DNA of 64,000 nucleotides, taken from assembly GCF_013387485.1 (NCBI RefSeq), contig NZ_JABBXB010000013.1, positions 1 to 64,000 of the forward strand, written 5' to 3'. Of this stretch, positions 16,694 through 26,966 are shown in pieces (position 1 is the stretch's first letter; each line of letters starts with the position of its first letter). Origin of the DNA: Stenotrophomonas sp. SAM-B. GTDB lineage: Bacteria; Pseudomonadota; Gammaproteobacteria; Xanthomonadales; Xanthomonadaceae. The notes under the pieces were generated by a model. The model worked only from the letters and a program-made list of their open reading frames with translations, had not been told where the DNA came from and did no database searches. The position numbers and the translations under genes were made by a program.

Positions 16694-17161
16694 TCAGCGC
16701 TTGGGCTGCAGCATGGTGCCGGTGCACTTCTTCGAGCCGCAGCGGCATTCCCAGATCTTCTTCAGGCGCGCGGTGTGACGCTCGGCCAGCGTGATGCCGT
16801 AGTTGTAGGTCAGTTCATCGCCCGGCTTGATGTCCTTGATCGCCTCGATGAAGACCTTGTCCTCGCGCCGGTTGTCGCCCTCGGCTTCCTCGATCACGGC
16901 CTCGCAGTTCGGATCGCAGCTGTGGTTGAGCCAGCGCGCGTCGTTGCCCTTGTAGTTCGCATCGATGACGTAGTCGTCATTGAGGGTGAACAGGAAGGTA
17001 TGACCGCTCTCCACATCCCCGGTGTCGTCGGCATCCACGTCAGCGTGGCTGCGCAGCAGACCCTTGTACTGGATGACCCGCTCGCCCTTCTTGATCGGCG
17101 CCAGCGCGAACACGCCATTGCCATGGATGGTGGACTTGCGGGCCTGGATCTTCTTGGGCAT
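16694..17161 (-). CDS. SET-domain protein lysine methyltransferase
   Basis: A 155-residue protein that is essentially one SET domain. Motifs in order: STIHGNGVFA (S-adenosylmethionine binding), the DANYKGNDARWLNHSCDPNC core with the NHSC signature, GDELTYNYG with the catalytic Tyr, and a post-SET zinc motif CRCGSKKCTG. It has all the parts of an active protein lysine methyltransferase. SET proteins are mainly eukaryotic but occur in some bacteria; in Chlamydia one modifies histone-like proteins. The start at 17161 begins MPKKIQARKS. The target here is unknown; the lysine-tailed HU-like protein 2.3 kb away is an attractive candidate (inference). Confidence 0.9.
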   Translation of the reverse strand: MPKKIQARKSTIHGNGVFALAPIKKGERVIQYKGLLRSHADVDADDTGDVESGHTFLFTLNDDYVIDANYKGNDARWLNHSCDPNCEAVIEEAEGDNRREDKVFIEAIKDIKPGDELTYNYGITLAERHTARLKKIWECRCGSKKCTGTMLQPKR

Positions 17162-17274
17162 CTGGCTGACCGTTGCGGTGGGAAGCCCCGATTCTCGCTT
17201 AATCTTTGTGATTGCCAAAGCGATGCGGCGCAATAGGCGTCCAAGGCCGCCCTGCGGGCGCCTGAACGGGCGGG

Positions 17275-17303
17275 TTGGATGCCGCCGGAGAAAAGCGTAC
17301 AAT
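17275..17303 (+). promoter_or_regulatory. Promoter of the suf operon
   Basis: TTGGAT (17275-17280) and TACAAT (17298-17303) are separated by exactly 17 bp and lie 32 bp before the rrf2 start codon. The Rrf2 regulator probably acts at or near this site to control its own operon. Confidence 0.65.
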
Positions 17304-17334
17304 TTCAGTCCGCTTTATGGTTCTGCACCCCACC

Positions 17335-17787
17335 ATGCTCCGCGTCACCAAGCTTACCGATTACGCCACCGTCGTGTTGACCGTGCTCGCCGCCCGTCCG
17401 GGCGAGGTGCTCAGTGCGACTGAACTGGCCGAGTTTGCCCGTCTGGAACCGCCGACTGTCAGCAAACTGCTCAAGCCGCTGGCCCAGGCCGGTCTGGTCG
17501 AGGGCCTGCGCGGCGTCCGCGGCGGCTACCGGCTGACCCGCGCGGCGGACCAGATCACGCTGTTCGAGATCGTGGAAGCCATGGAAGGGCCGCTTGGCCT
17601 GACCGAGTGCGCCCACGACCACAGCCAGTGCGGCCGCGAGCTGCAGTGTGGCGCGCGCAGCAGCTGGCGGATGATCAACGACGTGGTGTCCGAAGCGCTG
17701 CGCGCGGTCACCCTGGCGCAGATCCTGCCCCCTCTTCCCCTTGTTGACGCCCACCGCCGCGCGATCGCGGCGGATGTCGTCTCCTGA
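17335..17787 (+). CDS. Rrf2-family regulator of the SUF operon
   Basis: A 150-residue winged-helix regulator. The DNA-binding half is [16 protein letters not shown] through [15 protein letters not shown], and [10 protein letters not shown] forms the wing. Three cysteines at about 92, 99 and 105 ([14 protein letters not shown]) match the Fe-S ligand positions 92, 98 and 104 of IscR, so it likely senses Fe-S status. It is the first gene of the operon, 13 bp before sufB. Start at 17335 ([12 protein letters not shown]) is the family start; a longer in-frame extension is unlikely. Confidence 0.92.
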   Translation: MLRVTKLTDYATVVLTVLAARPGEVLSATELAEFARLEPPTVSKLLKPLAQAGLVEGLRGVRGGYRLTRAADQITLFEIVEAMEGPLGLTECAHDHSQCGRELQCGARSSWRMINDVVSEALRAVTLAQILPPLPLVDAHRRAIAADVVS

Positions 17788-17800
17788 TCAGGCAGCCCCC

Positions 17801-19272
<1,472 letters not shown>

Positions 19273-19276
<4 letters not shown>

Positions 19277-19680
19277 AGCGCCTGCTCACCCTGGCCGTGC
19301 TGCTGTGCGCGGCGGCACCGGCGTTCGCGCAGGACGTGGTGTGCAATCCCGGCGGCAATCAGCTCGAACTCAATGCCTGCGCCGACCAGGAGTTCAAGAA
19401 GGCCGATGCCGAATTGAATGCCGTCTACCGCCAGATCGTGACCCGGCTTGCCGGCGAGCCCGTGGCGCTGGCGAAGGTGAAAGCGGCACAGCGGCTGTGG
19501 GTGCAGCTGCGTGACGCCGACCTGGAAGCGCGCTACCCGGTGGGCGCGGATGAGAATCCGCGTTTCCTGTACGGCTCGATGTACCCGATGCTGTACTCCG
19601 GCGCCAAGGCGGCATTGACCACCACGCGTACCGCTTACCTGCGCAACGAATTCCTCGAGCGCAGCGAATACGACCTCTGA
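19273..19680 (+). CDS. Exported LprI/DUF1311-like protein inside the suf operon
   Basis: A 135-residue secreted protein with signal peptide [20 protein letters not shown]. The mature part ([18 protein letters not shown], then [12 protein letters not shown] and [20 protein letters not shown]) is the DUF1311/LprI N-terminal pattern; M. tuberculosis LprI inhibits lysozyme. Cysteines at about residues 24 and 36 may form a disulfide. It begins in an ATGA overlap with sufB and ends 45 bp before sufC, so it is co-translated with the cluster-assembly genes. No link between such proteins and Fe-S assembly is known to me. Confidence 0.85.
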
Positions 19681-19725
19681 GTCGCGCTGCCTCCAGTTCC
19701 CCTATCTGACAAGACGATTATCGAC

Positions 19726-20490
19726 ATGTTGAAGATCGACAACCTCCACGCACGCATCGGCGAAAAAGACATCCTGAAGGGCCTCTCGCTCGACGTGAAG
19801 CCGGGCCAGGTGCACGCCATCATGGGCCCTAACGGCGCCGGCAAGTCCACCTTGGGCAATGTCCTGGCCGGCCGCGAAGGCTATGACGTCAGCGAAGGCA
19901 GCGTGCAGTTCGAAGGCAAGGATCTGCTCGATCTGGCCCCGGAAGAACGCGCCGCCGCCGGCCTGTTCCTGGCCTTCCAGTACCCGGTGGAAATCCCCGG
20001 GGTGAACAACACCTACTTCCTGCGCGCCGCGCTCAACGCCCAGCGCAAGGCGCGCGGCGAAGAGGAACTGGATTCGATGCAGTTCCTCAAGCTGGTCCGC
20101 CAGAAGCTGGCCGTGCTGCACCTGAAAGACGAGCTGCTGCACCGTGGCGTCAACGAAGGCTTCTCCGGTGGCGAGAAGAAGCGCAACGAGATCTTCCAGC
20201 TGGCCGTGCTCGAGCCGAAGCTGGCGATCCTGGATGAAACCGACTCCGGCCTGGACATCGATGCGCTCAAGAGCGTGGCCGACGGCGTCAACGCGCTGCG
20301 TTCGCCGGACCGTTCGTTCATCGTGATCACCCATTACCAGCGCCTGCTCGACTACATCAAGCCGGACGTGGTGCATGTGCTGGCCGACGGCAGGATCGTG
20401 CAGAGCGGCGGCCCGGAACTGGCCCTGGAACTGGAAGCCCACGGCTACCACTTCCTGAAGGACCGCGTGGTGCCGGAGGCAGCGGTCTGA
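19726..20490 (+). CDS. sufC: Fe-S assembly ATPase SufC
   Basis: A 254-residue ABC-type ATPase of the SufBC2D scaffold. Walker A is GPNGAGKST near residues 34-42, the ABC signature is FSGGEKKRNEI and Walker B is LAILDETDSGLD; the ETDSGLD form (not DEPT) is typical of SufC. It powers remodelling of SufB-SufD. It overlaps sufD by one base (TGATG), so the two are translationally coupled. Confidence 0.96.
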   Translation: MLKIDNLHARIGEKDILKGLSLDVKPGQVHAIMGPNGAGKSTLGNVLAGREGYDVSEGSVQFEGKDLLDLAPEERAAAGLFLAFQYPVEIPGVNNTYFLRAALNAQRKARGEEELDSMQFLKLVRQKLAVLHLKDELLHRGVNEGFSGGEKKRNEIFQLAVLEPKLAILDETDSGLDIDALKSVADGVNALRSPDRSFIVITHYQRLLDYIKPDVVHVLADGRIVQSGGPELALELEAHGYHFLKDRVVPEAAV

Positions 20491-21752
20491 TGAGCGCCCT
20501 GCTCGATTCCCTCGCCAGCGGCTTCTGCGGCAGCGATGCACGTCGCGCCGAGCTGGACGCCGCCCTGCAGGCCGGCCTGCCCGGCCCGCGTACCGAAGCC
20601 TGGAAATACACCTCGCTGCGCCAGCTGGAGCGCCGCAGCTTCCAGCCCGCCCCGCTCGCCCCGGCCTTGGTCGACGCCGCCCTGCTGGCCGACATCCCGT
20701 CGCCGCGGCTGGTGTTCGTCAACGGCCGTCCGTCCGGCGCGCTGAGCGATGTCGCGGCAGTGCCGGCCGGCGTACAGCTGGCCACGTTGTCCTCGGCGCT
20801 GGCCGCCGGCGATGAAGCCGCGCGCTTCCTTGGGCGCCGATTCGAGCGCAGCGAGGAAGTGTTCGCCCGCCTCAACGCCGCGCTTGCCGATGAAGGCGTG
20901 CTGCTGCGCGTGGAGGAAGGCGTGCAGGTCGAGGCGCCGCTGCAGCTGGTCTTCATCAGCGTGGCCGGCGATACCGATCTGTCCTGGCACCACCGCCACC
21001 TGATCGAACTGCGCAGCGGTGCCGCGCTGGGCGTGGTCGAGCATCACCTGCATGTCGGGGATGCCGCACACCTGGACAACACCCTGGTGCACGTCCACCT
21101 CGCGCAGGACGCCGTGCTCTCGCATGCCCGCGTGCAGGCCGATGCCGCCCGCGCCACCTCGCTGCTGCGCACCGACGCCGTGCTGGCCCGCAACGCGCGA
21201 TACCGCCGTGTCGATCTGGAGCTGGGCGCCGCGCTGAGCCGCCATGAGCTCAACGTCCGCCTGGAAGGCGACAACGCCCAGCTGACCGCCAACGGCGTGC
21301 TGCTCGGCAACGGCCGTCGCCATGTCGACACCCGCCTGGGCATCGAGCACATCGCGCGCGATACGAGCTCGGAAATGGTCTGGCGTGGCGTGGCGGCCAA
21401 CCGCAGCCGCGTGGTCTTCCACGGCGGCATCCACATCCGCGAAGGCGCCGATGGCACCGACGCCAACCTGTCCAACAAGAACCTGCTGCTCTCCGCCGAT
21501 GCCGAGATCGATACCCAGCCGACGCTGGTGATCGATGCCGACGAAGTGAAGGCCGCGCACGGCGCCACGGTCGGCCAGCTCGATGCGAATGCGCTGTTCT
21601 ACCTGCGCTCGCGTGGCCTGCCGGCCGATCGCGCGCAGCAGCTGCTGAGCGCGGCGTTCTGCCATGAACCGCTGAACGTCCTTGACGCACGCCTGACCGA
21701 GCAGCTCACCGCCCAGCTCACCCGAGCGCTGGCCCTGGCGGGCGTCGCATGA
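20490..21752 (+). CDS. sufD: Fe-S assembly protein SufD
   Basis: A 420-residue SufB paralogue. The N-terminal TEAWKYTSLRQLE motif is the usual SufD signature, and the C-terminal half (MVWRGVAANRSRVVFHGGI, NLLLSADAEIDTQPTLVIDA, KAAHGATVGQLDANALFYLR) is the conserved beta-helix, including the HGAT motif. It pairs with SufB and helps deliver iron. The gene overlaps sufC and sufS at either end. Confidence 0.96.
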   Translation: MSALLDSLASGFCGSDARRAELDAALQAGLPGPRTEAWKYTSLRQLERRSFQPAPLAPALVDAALLADIPSPRLVFVNGRPSGALSDVAAVPAGVQLATLSSALAAGDEAARFLGRRFERSEEVFARLNAALADEGVLLRVEEGVQVEAPLQLVFISVAGDTDLSWHHRHLIELRSGAALGVVEHHLHVGDAAHLDNTLVHVHLAQDAVLSHARVQADAARATSLLRTDAVLARNARYRRVDLELGAALSRHELNVRLEGDNAQLTANGVLLGNGRRHVDTRLGIEHIARDTSSEMVWRGVAANRSRVVFHGGIHIREGADGTDANLSNKNLLLSADAEIDTQPTLVIDADEVKAAHGATVGQLDANALFYLRSRGLPADRAQQLLSAAFCHEPLNVLDARLTEQLTAQLTRALALAGVA

Positions 21753-23005
21753 ACCTGTCCACGCCGCGCCCGGTCGCCGATACCGGCGCCGCGCCCGACT
21801 GGGATCGCGTGCGCCTGGACTTCCCGCTGTTGATGCGCGAAGTGCATGGCAAGCCGCTGGTGTACTTCGACAACGCCAACACCGGCCAGAAGCCGGTGCA
21901 GGTGATCGGCGCGGTGGACGAGTTCTACCGCCGCTACAACGCCAACGTCAGCCGCGCGGTGCATGCGCTCGGCACCGAAGCGACCGATGCCTACGAGGGC
22001 GCGCGCAACAAGCTGGCGCGCTTCCTCAACGTGCGCGCCAGCGAGCTGGTGCTGTGCAGCGGCACCACCTTCGCGATCAACCTGGTGGCGTATTCGTGGG
22101 CGCTGCCGCGGCTGAAGGCCGGCGATGTCATCCTGGTTTCGCGCATGGAGCACCATGCCAACATCGTGCCGTGGCAGCTGGTTGCCCAGCGCACCGGCGC
22201 GACCCTCCGCGTGGCCGAGATCACCCCGGACGGCGCGCTGGACCTGGACGCGCTGCGCAGGGCCATGACCCCCGAGGTCAAGCTGCTCGCAGTCGCCCAC
22301 GTGTCCAACGTCCTGGGCACGGTCAACCCGGTCCGGGAGATCTGCCGCGAGGCCCGCAAGCGCGGCATCATCACCGTGGTCGACGGCTCGCAGGCCGTCC
22401 CGCACCGCAAGGTCGACATCCCCGCGATCGGCTGCGACTTCTACGCCATCACCGGCCACAAGATGTGCGGCCCGACCGGCACCGGTGCGCTGTGGGCCAG
22501 GCGCGAGCACCTGGACGCCATGCCGCCGTTCCTCGGCGGGGGGGAGATGATCAAGGAAGTCAGCTTCGAGGGCACCGTGTTCAACGAAGCCCCGCACAAG
22601 TTCGAAGCCGGCACCCCGAACATCGCCGGCTTCATCGGGCTGGGCGTGGCGGTGGACTACCTGGAGTCGCTGGGCCTGGACCACGTGGAAGCCCGCGAAG
22701 GCGAGCTGCTGGCGCACTTCACCGAAGAGCTGAACAAAATCGACGGCCTGCGCATCTTCGGCACCACGCCGGACAAGGCGGCGGTGGTCTCCTTCCTGGT
22801 GGACGGCGCGCATTCGCACGACCTGGCCACCCTGCTCGATCTGGAAGGCGTCGCCGTCCGCTCCGGCCAGCACTGCGCGCACCCGCTGCTGCAGTACTAC
22901 GGCGTCGCCGCGACCTGCCGTGCGTCGCTGGCGTTCTACAACACGCATGAAGAAATCGAACGCTTCATCGTGGCGCTGAACAAGGTGCGCAAGCTGCTGA
23001 GCTGA
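21749..23005 (+). CDS. sufS: Cysteine desulfurase SufS
   Basis: A 418-residue PLP enzyme that takes sulfur from cysteine for cluster assembly. The PLP lysine is in ITGHKMCGPTG near residue 238 and the persulfide-forming Cys in RSGQHCAHPLL near 376. The N-terminal loop reads YFDNANTGQKP where most SufS have DNAATTQKP. No sufE, sufA or sufT gene follows in the window, so the sulfur-accepting partner is encoded elsewhere. It overlaps sufD as ATGA and is followed by a strong terminator. Confidence 0.96.
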   Translation: MNLSTPRPVADTGAAPDWDRVRLDFPLLMREVHGKPLVYFDNANTGQKPVQVIGAVDEFYRRYNANVSRAVHALGTEATDAYEGARNKLARFLNVRASELVLCSGTTFAINLVAYSWALPRLKAGDVILVSRMEHHANIVPWQLVAQRTGATLRVAEITPDGALDLDALRRAMTPEVKLLAVAHVSNVLGTVNPVREICREARKRGIITVVDGSQAVPHRKVDIPAIGCDFYAITGHKMCGPTGTGALWARREHLDAMPPFLGGGEMIKEVSFEGTVFNEAPHKFEAGTPNIAGFIGLGVAVDYLESLGLDHVEAREGELLAHFTEELNKIDGLRIFGTTPDKAAVVSFLVDGAHSHDLATLLDLEGVAVRSGQHCAHPLLQYYGVAATCRASLAFYNTHEEIERFIVALNKVRKLLS

Positions 23006-23030
23006 GCCTGCCCCGCCTGCGCCCCACCGG

Positions 23031-23057
23031 AACGCCGTGGCCTGCCACGGCGTTTTT
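23031..23057 (+). terminator. Rho-independent terminator of the suf operon
   Basis: AACGCCGTGG and CCACGGCGTT form a 10-bp stem with loop CCTG, running into a T-tract. It lies 25 bp after the sufS stop. Confidence 0.95.
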
Positions 23058-23111
23058 CGTTGCCGCCGGAGGTCGTTTCCGTCCGGGCCCCAGCCAGCCT
23101 AAAATGGCGGC

Positions 23112-23648
23112 ATGAGCACCCTGACCTACCGCGCCGCCACGCCGGCCGACATCCCCGCCCTGATCACCCTTGTCACCTCCGCCTACCGGGGCGATGCCAG
23201 CCGCGCCGGCTGGACCACCGAGGCCGACATCCTCGATGGCGCCCGTATCGACGCGCAGGGCCTGCAGACCGACCTCGAGCGCCCGCGCAGCACCATCCTG
23301 CTCGCCGAGCGCGACGGCCAGCTGCTGGCCTGCGCGCACGTGGCCGATGACCAGGGCAAGGGGTACTTCGGGATGTTCTCGGTGGATCCGGCCCAGCAGG
23401 GCGGCGGCATCGGCAAGCAGGTGATGCTGGCGGCCGAGGCCCACGCCGCACGCGAGTGGGGCGTATCGGTCATGCAGATGACGGTGATCGACATCCGCGA
23501 CGAGCTGATCGCCTTCTACGAGCGCCGGGGCTACCTGCGCACGGGGATCAAGAAGCCCTTCCCCTACGGCGACGAGCGCTTCGGCATTCCCAAGCGCGAC
23601 GATCTGCGCTTCGAGATCCTGGAAAAGCCGCTGGTGGTGCCCGCGTGA
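23112..23648 (+). CDS. GNAT family N-acetyltransferase
   Basis: A 178-residue acetyl-CoA-dependent acetyltransferase. The acetyl-CoA loop is visible in GMFSVDPAQQGGGIGKQVM, and FYERRGYLRTG is the typical C-terminal motif B. The substrate cannot be inferred. It overlaps the next gene as GTGA, so it is co-translated with the Rieske protein. It lies just beyond the suf terminator and probably has its own promoter. Confidence 0.9.
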   Translation: MSTLTYRAATPADIPALITLVTSAYRGDASRAGWTTEADILDGARIDAQGLQTDLERPRSTILLAERDGQLLACAHVADDQGKGYFGMFSVDPAQQGGGIGKQVMLAAEAHAAREWGVSVMQMTVIDIRDELIAFYERRGYLRTGIKKPFPYGDERFGIPKRDDLRFEILEKPLVVPA

Positions 23649-23977
23649 GCGAAACCTGGACCTTCGTCTGCGCCAGCGCCGAGCTGCTGCCCGGCGAAAT
23701 GAAGAGCACCTTCGATGAAGTGACCGGCACGCCGATCGTGGTGTTCAACCTGGACGGCGAGCTGTACGCGCTGGAAGACCAGTGCACCCACGACGAGTTC
23801 GAGCTGTCCTCGGGCACCTTCGATACCGGCGAGGCCAGCATCGAGTGCGTCCTGCACGGAGCCCGCTTCGACATCCGCGACGGCGCCGCGCTGTGCGCGC
23901 CGGCCTACTCACCGGTGGCGAAGTTCCCGGTCAAGCGGGAACACGACGCCGTCTGGGCCCGCGACGATCGCGACTGA
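23645..23977 (+). CDS. Rieske-type [2Fe-2S] ferredoxin
   Basis: A 110-residue soluble Rieske protein of the non-haem-oxygenase ferredoxin type. The cluster ligands are complete: CTHDEFELSSG (Cys-x-His) and CVLHGARFD (Cys-x2-His). The start is a GTG that overlaps the stop of the GNAT gene. Rieske ferredoxins of this kind often occur at the end of suf loci, where their role is unclear. No oxygenase or reductase partner is adjacent. Confidence 0.92.
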   Translation: MSETWTFVCASAELLPGEMKSTFDEVTGTPIVVFNLDGELYALEDQCTHDEFELSSGTFDTGEASIECVLHGARFDIRDGAALCAPAYSPVAKFPVKREHDAVWARDDRD

Positions 23978-23998
23978 CCCGGGCTGAACGCCGGCGTT

Positions 23999-24027
23999 TT
24001 GAAAACGCGAATTGTTCCTATTACGAT
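23999..24027 (+). promoter_or_regulatory. Promoter with Fur box, upstream of the Fiu-like receptor
   Basis: TTGAAA (23999-24004) and TACGAT (24022-24027) are 17 bp apart. The 19-bp Fur-like sequence GCGAATTGTTCCTATTACG (24007-24025) covers the spacer and -10. The same core, GCRAATYRTTCYYAT, recurs at 27680 and 30874. Confidence 0.7.
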
Positions 24028-24066
24028 AGGCATTGCGGCCAGCCGGTCGCGCCTGTCCGGTAACCC

Positions 24067-24447
24067 GTGTCCGCCCACCGCTCTCTTCTTGGTGCTCTCG
24101 CCCTGTGGGCCACGCTCTGCGTGGTGCTGCTGGCGTGCCGCGGGCTGAACGGAACGCAGGTCGGCGCTGAGCCAGGCAACGCGCCGGCACGGACCTCGCT
24201 GGCTTGGGAGCTCTCGCCGACGGCGACCGCCCCGGATACGCCGCTGCCCGAACTCCCGGCGGCAGAGCCCTTGTCGGCCACCGAGTCCGGCCCCGATCCC
24301 GAACTCGGCCATGTCGGCCTGCCTCTGCGTCAGCGGCGTACCGCCTGGACGGCACTGGTCCCGTTGTGGCCGTCCGATGCGCTGCGGCGGCAGCGGCTGG
24401 AACCTTCGCTGCGGCTCAACCCCGGCCACGCGCCTCCCTACGCCTGA
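24067..24447 (+). CDS. Small proline-rich lipoprotein-like leader protein
   Basis: A 126-residue protein with GTG start. The N-terminal hydrophobic stretch LLGALALWATLCVVLLAC ends in a lipobox-like LLAC. The rest is Pro/Ala-rich (TAPDTPLPELPAAEP) and ends HAPPYA. It starts 60 bp after the Fur-type promoter and 146 bp before the receptor start. I do not recognise the family. A similar protein precedes the second TonB receptor (27813-28211), and both genes share the downstream sequence ATTCCGGCCCC right after the stop codon, which suggests duplication of the leader region. Confidence 0.5.
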   Translation: MSAHRSLLGALALWATLCVVLLACRGLNGTQVGAEPGNAPARTSLAWELSPTATAPDTPLPELPAAEPLSATESGPDPELGHVGLPLRQRRTAWTALVPLWPSDALRRQRLEPSLRLNPGHAPPYA

Positions 24448-24593
24448 TTCCGGCCCCGCGCACCGCGTGGGGCGTGCCGTGCCTGCGCCTGTGCGCAGTG
24501 CGAACGGCTTCGCGTGCCCGCTTCTCCATTGCCAGCCGCTGTGCCCCGCGCACACCGCGCCGCCCGTCTTTCCCTTCCCGGATCGTCCACACC

Positions 24594-26915
24594 ATGATCA
24601 AGAGCCGCAAGCATTCTTCCTTTCCGCGCACCGTTGCCGGCCGCGCCACTGCCGGCCTGGTCACCGGGCTGAGCCTGGCTGTCCTGCCAGTCATCGCGCA
24701 CGCACAGTCCAGCGGCAACACGCCGCAGACCCTGGATCAGATCGATGTGCGCGGCGTGCGCGGCTTCAAGGCCGACAAGGTCGCTTCCCCGAAGTTCACC
24801 CAGTCGCTGCAGGACACCCCGCAGACGATCCAGGTGATCACCAGCGACCTGTTCAACCAGCAGGGTGCGACCACGCTGACCGATGCGCTGCGCAACAGCC
24901 CGGGGGTGGGTACGTTCTACGTGGGTGAGAACGGCAACACCAACACCGGCGACAGCATTTTCATGCGCGGCTTCGACACCTCCAGCAGCATCTTCGTCGA
25001 TGGCGTGCGCGACCTCGGCTCGATCTCGCGGGATGTGTTCAATACCGAGCAGGTGGAGGTGGCCAAGGGCCCGGCCGGCACCGACAACGGCCGCTCGGCA
25101 CCGACGGGTGCGATCAACATGGTCAGCAAACAGGCCAACCTGCACAACGCCGTGTCGGGCACAGTCTCGGCCGGTACCGACAGCCAGCAGCGCGGCACCG
25201 CCGATTGGAACCAGGCGCTCGGCGCGACCAGTGCGCTGCGCGTGAATGCGATGTGGCAGGACAGCGACCCGCCCGGCCGCGACCACGTCAACAACAGCCG
25301 CTGGGGCATCGCACCGTCGTTGGCGTTCGGCCTCGGCACCAGTACCCGCTATTTCCTCAACCTGCTCTACGTGGACCAGGACAACGTGCCCGACGGCGGC
25401 GTGCCGACCCTGGGCCTGCCGGGCTGGACGCCGCAGCCCAGCCTGGAGCGGCTGGCCGGGCAGCCGGTCGATCCGGAGAATTTCTACGGCACCCGCGCCG
25501 ACCACGACGATGTCACCGCGAAGATGGCGACGTTCCGCATCGAGCACGACGTCAACGACGCCGTGCGCGTGACCAACACCGCCCGCTGGGGCCGCACCGA
25601 CCAGGATTACCTGCTGACCGCGTTCATGGGTACCGGCACGCGCGGTGCCAATGGCGCACCGACCGGCAACATCCGCTTCACCAACCCGGCCGATCCAGCC
25701 ACCTACACCATCGCGCGCAGCCTGCCGACCTTCAAGGACCAGCAGAACACGATCCTGACCGACCAGCTCAACCTGCGCGCGGACATCACCACCGGGGCGA
25801 TCGTGCACAACCTGAGCGCCGGCCTGGAATTCACCCGCGAGGAGCTCAAGAGCTTCGGCCAGGCCGCCACCGGTGGCACCACCTGGTCGCCGGCCAACCT
25901 GTATGCCCCGGACTGGAACGCGACCGGACTGACCTGGGCACACAACGGTGCCGACAGCCACGGCAAGACCACCACCTCCTCGGTCTATCTGTTCGACACC
26001 CTCAACTTCGGCGAAAGCCTGCTGGTCACCGCGGGCCTGCGCGCCGACCACTACACGACCGAGTACCAGAGTGCATCGGTGTGCGGCGGCCGTGGTCCGG
26101 CCTGTGGCGCCAACCCGGTCGGCACGGTGATCGCCAATCCCTCGCTTGAACATTCGGACACCCTGCTCAACTGGAAGCTTGGCGCGGTCTACAAGGTCGA
26201 TGACATCGTCAGCCTGTACGCCAACTACGCCCTCTCCCAGCAGCCGCCGGGCGGCAGCAACTTCCAGCTGAGCACCTCCGCCAGCAGCGCCGACAACCCG
26301 AGCCTGGATCCGCAGAAGGCCAGGACCGTCGAAGTGGGGACCAAGTGGGCCTTCCTCGATGACGCACTCGCCTTCAACGTGGCGCTGTTCAAGACCGAGG
26401 TCAGCAACGAGATCAACACGCAGGTCCTGGACGATGCAGGCAACCCGACCCAGACCGGCAAGAAGTCGGTGCAGGGCATCGAGGTCTCCACCGTGGGCCG
26501 CATCACCGACAACTGGTCGGTTTCGGCGGGCTACAGCCATCTGGATACCGAGGTGGATGAAGGCGCCAACGTCGCCGCCGACGGCACCCGCAACCTGACC
26601 TACACCCCGGGCGACACCTTCACCAGCTGGACCAGCTATGCCTTCCCGTCCGGCCTGACGATCGGCGGCGGCGTGCGCTACGCCGGCCAGATGCATCGCG
26701 GCACGGACGGTGCGGTCGGTACCCCGGCCTTCACCAAGTCCTACACGGTCTACGATGCGGTGGCTTCGTATGCGATCAACGAGCATCTGGTGCTGCGCTT
26801 GAACGCATACAACCTGTTCGACAAGCAGTACGTGGCTGCGATCAACAAGAGCGGCTACCGTTACACCCCGGGTGCCCCGCGCACCGTCCTGTTCAGTGCG
26901 GACTTCCGCTTCTGA
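24594..26915 (+). CDS. TonB-dependent catecholate siderophore receptor (Fiu/PiuA-like)
   Basis: A 773-residue outer-membrane receptor. The signal peptide is cleaved after about residue 38 (VLPVIAHAQS), then LDQIDVRGV serves as TonB box, then the plug (QDTPQTIQVITSDLFNQQGA, FMRGFDTSSSIFVDGVRD, and VEVAKGPAGTDNGRSAPTGA) and a 22-strand barrel ending in VLFSADFRF with terminal Phe. It resembles Fiu of E. coli and PiuA of Pseudomonas, which import catechol-iron complexes. The next gene is piuC, the same pairing as fiu-ybiX. Under Fur control. Confidence 0.9.
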   Translation: MIKSRKHSSFPRTVAGRATAGLVTGLSLAVLPVIAHAQSSGNTPQTLDQIDVRGVRGFKADKVASPKFTQSLQDTPQTIQVITSDLFNQQGATTLTDALRNSPGVGTFYVGENGNTNTGDSIFMRGFDTSSSIFVDGVRDLGSISRDVFNTEQVEVAKGPAGTDNGRSAPTGAINMVSKQANLHNAVSGTVSAGTDSQQRGTADWNQALGATSALRVNAMWQDSDPPGRDHVNNSRWGIAPSLAFGLGTSTRYFLNLLYVDQDNVPDGGVPTLGLPGWTPQPSLERLAGQPVDPENFYGTRADHDDVTAKMATFRIEHDVNDAVRVTNTARWGRTDQDYLLTAFMGTGTRGANGAPTGNIRFTNPADPATYTIARSLPTFKDQQNTILTDQLNLRADITTGAIVHNLSAGLEFTREELKSFGQAATGGTTWSPANLYAPDWNATGLTWAHNGADSHGKTTTSSVYLFDTLNFGESLLVTAGLRADHYTTEYQSASVCGGRGPACGANPVGTVIANPSLEHSDTLLNWKLGAVYKVDDIVSLYANYALSQQPPGGSNFQLSTSASSADNPSLDPQKARTVEVGTKWAFLDDALAFNVALFKTEVSNEINTQVLDDAGNPTQTGKKSVQGIEVSTVGRITDNWSVSAGYSHLDTEVDEGANVAADGTRNLTYTPGDTFTSWTSYAFPSGLTIGGGVRYAGQMHRGTDGAVGTPAFTKSYTVYDAVASYAINEHLVLRLNAYNLFDKQYVAAINKSGYRYTPGAPRTVLFSADFRF

Positions 26916-26926
26916 CCACCGGCCGG

Positions 26927-26948
26927 CGCAGGGGAGCCCTCCCCTGCG
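26927..26948. repeat. Hairpin between receptor and piuC
   Basis: CGCAGGGGAG and CTCCCCTGCG form a 10-bp stem with a 2-nt loop and no T-run. It may stabilise the receptor mRNA or reduce read-through into piuC. Confidence 0.6.
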
Positions 26949-26966
26949 TCGTACAAGGACCCTGTC

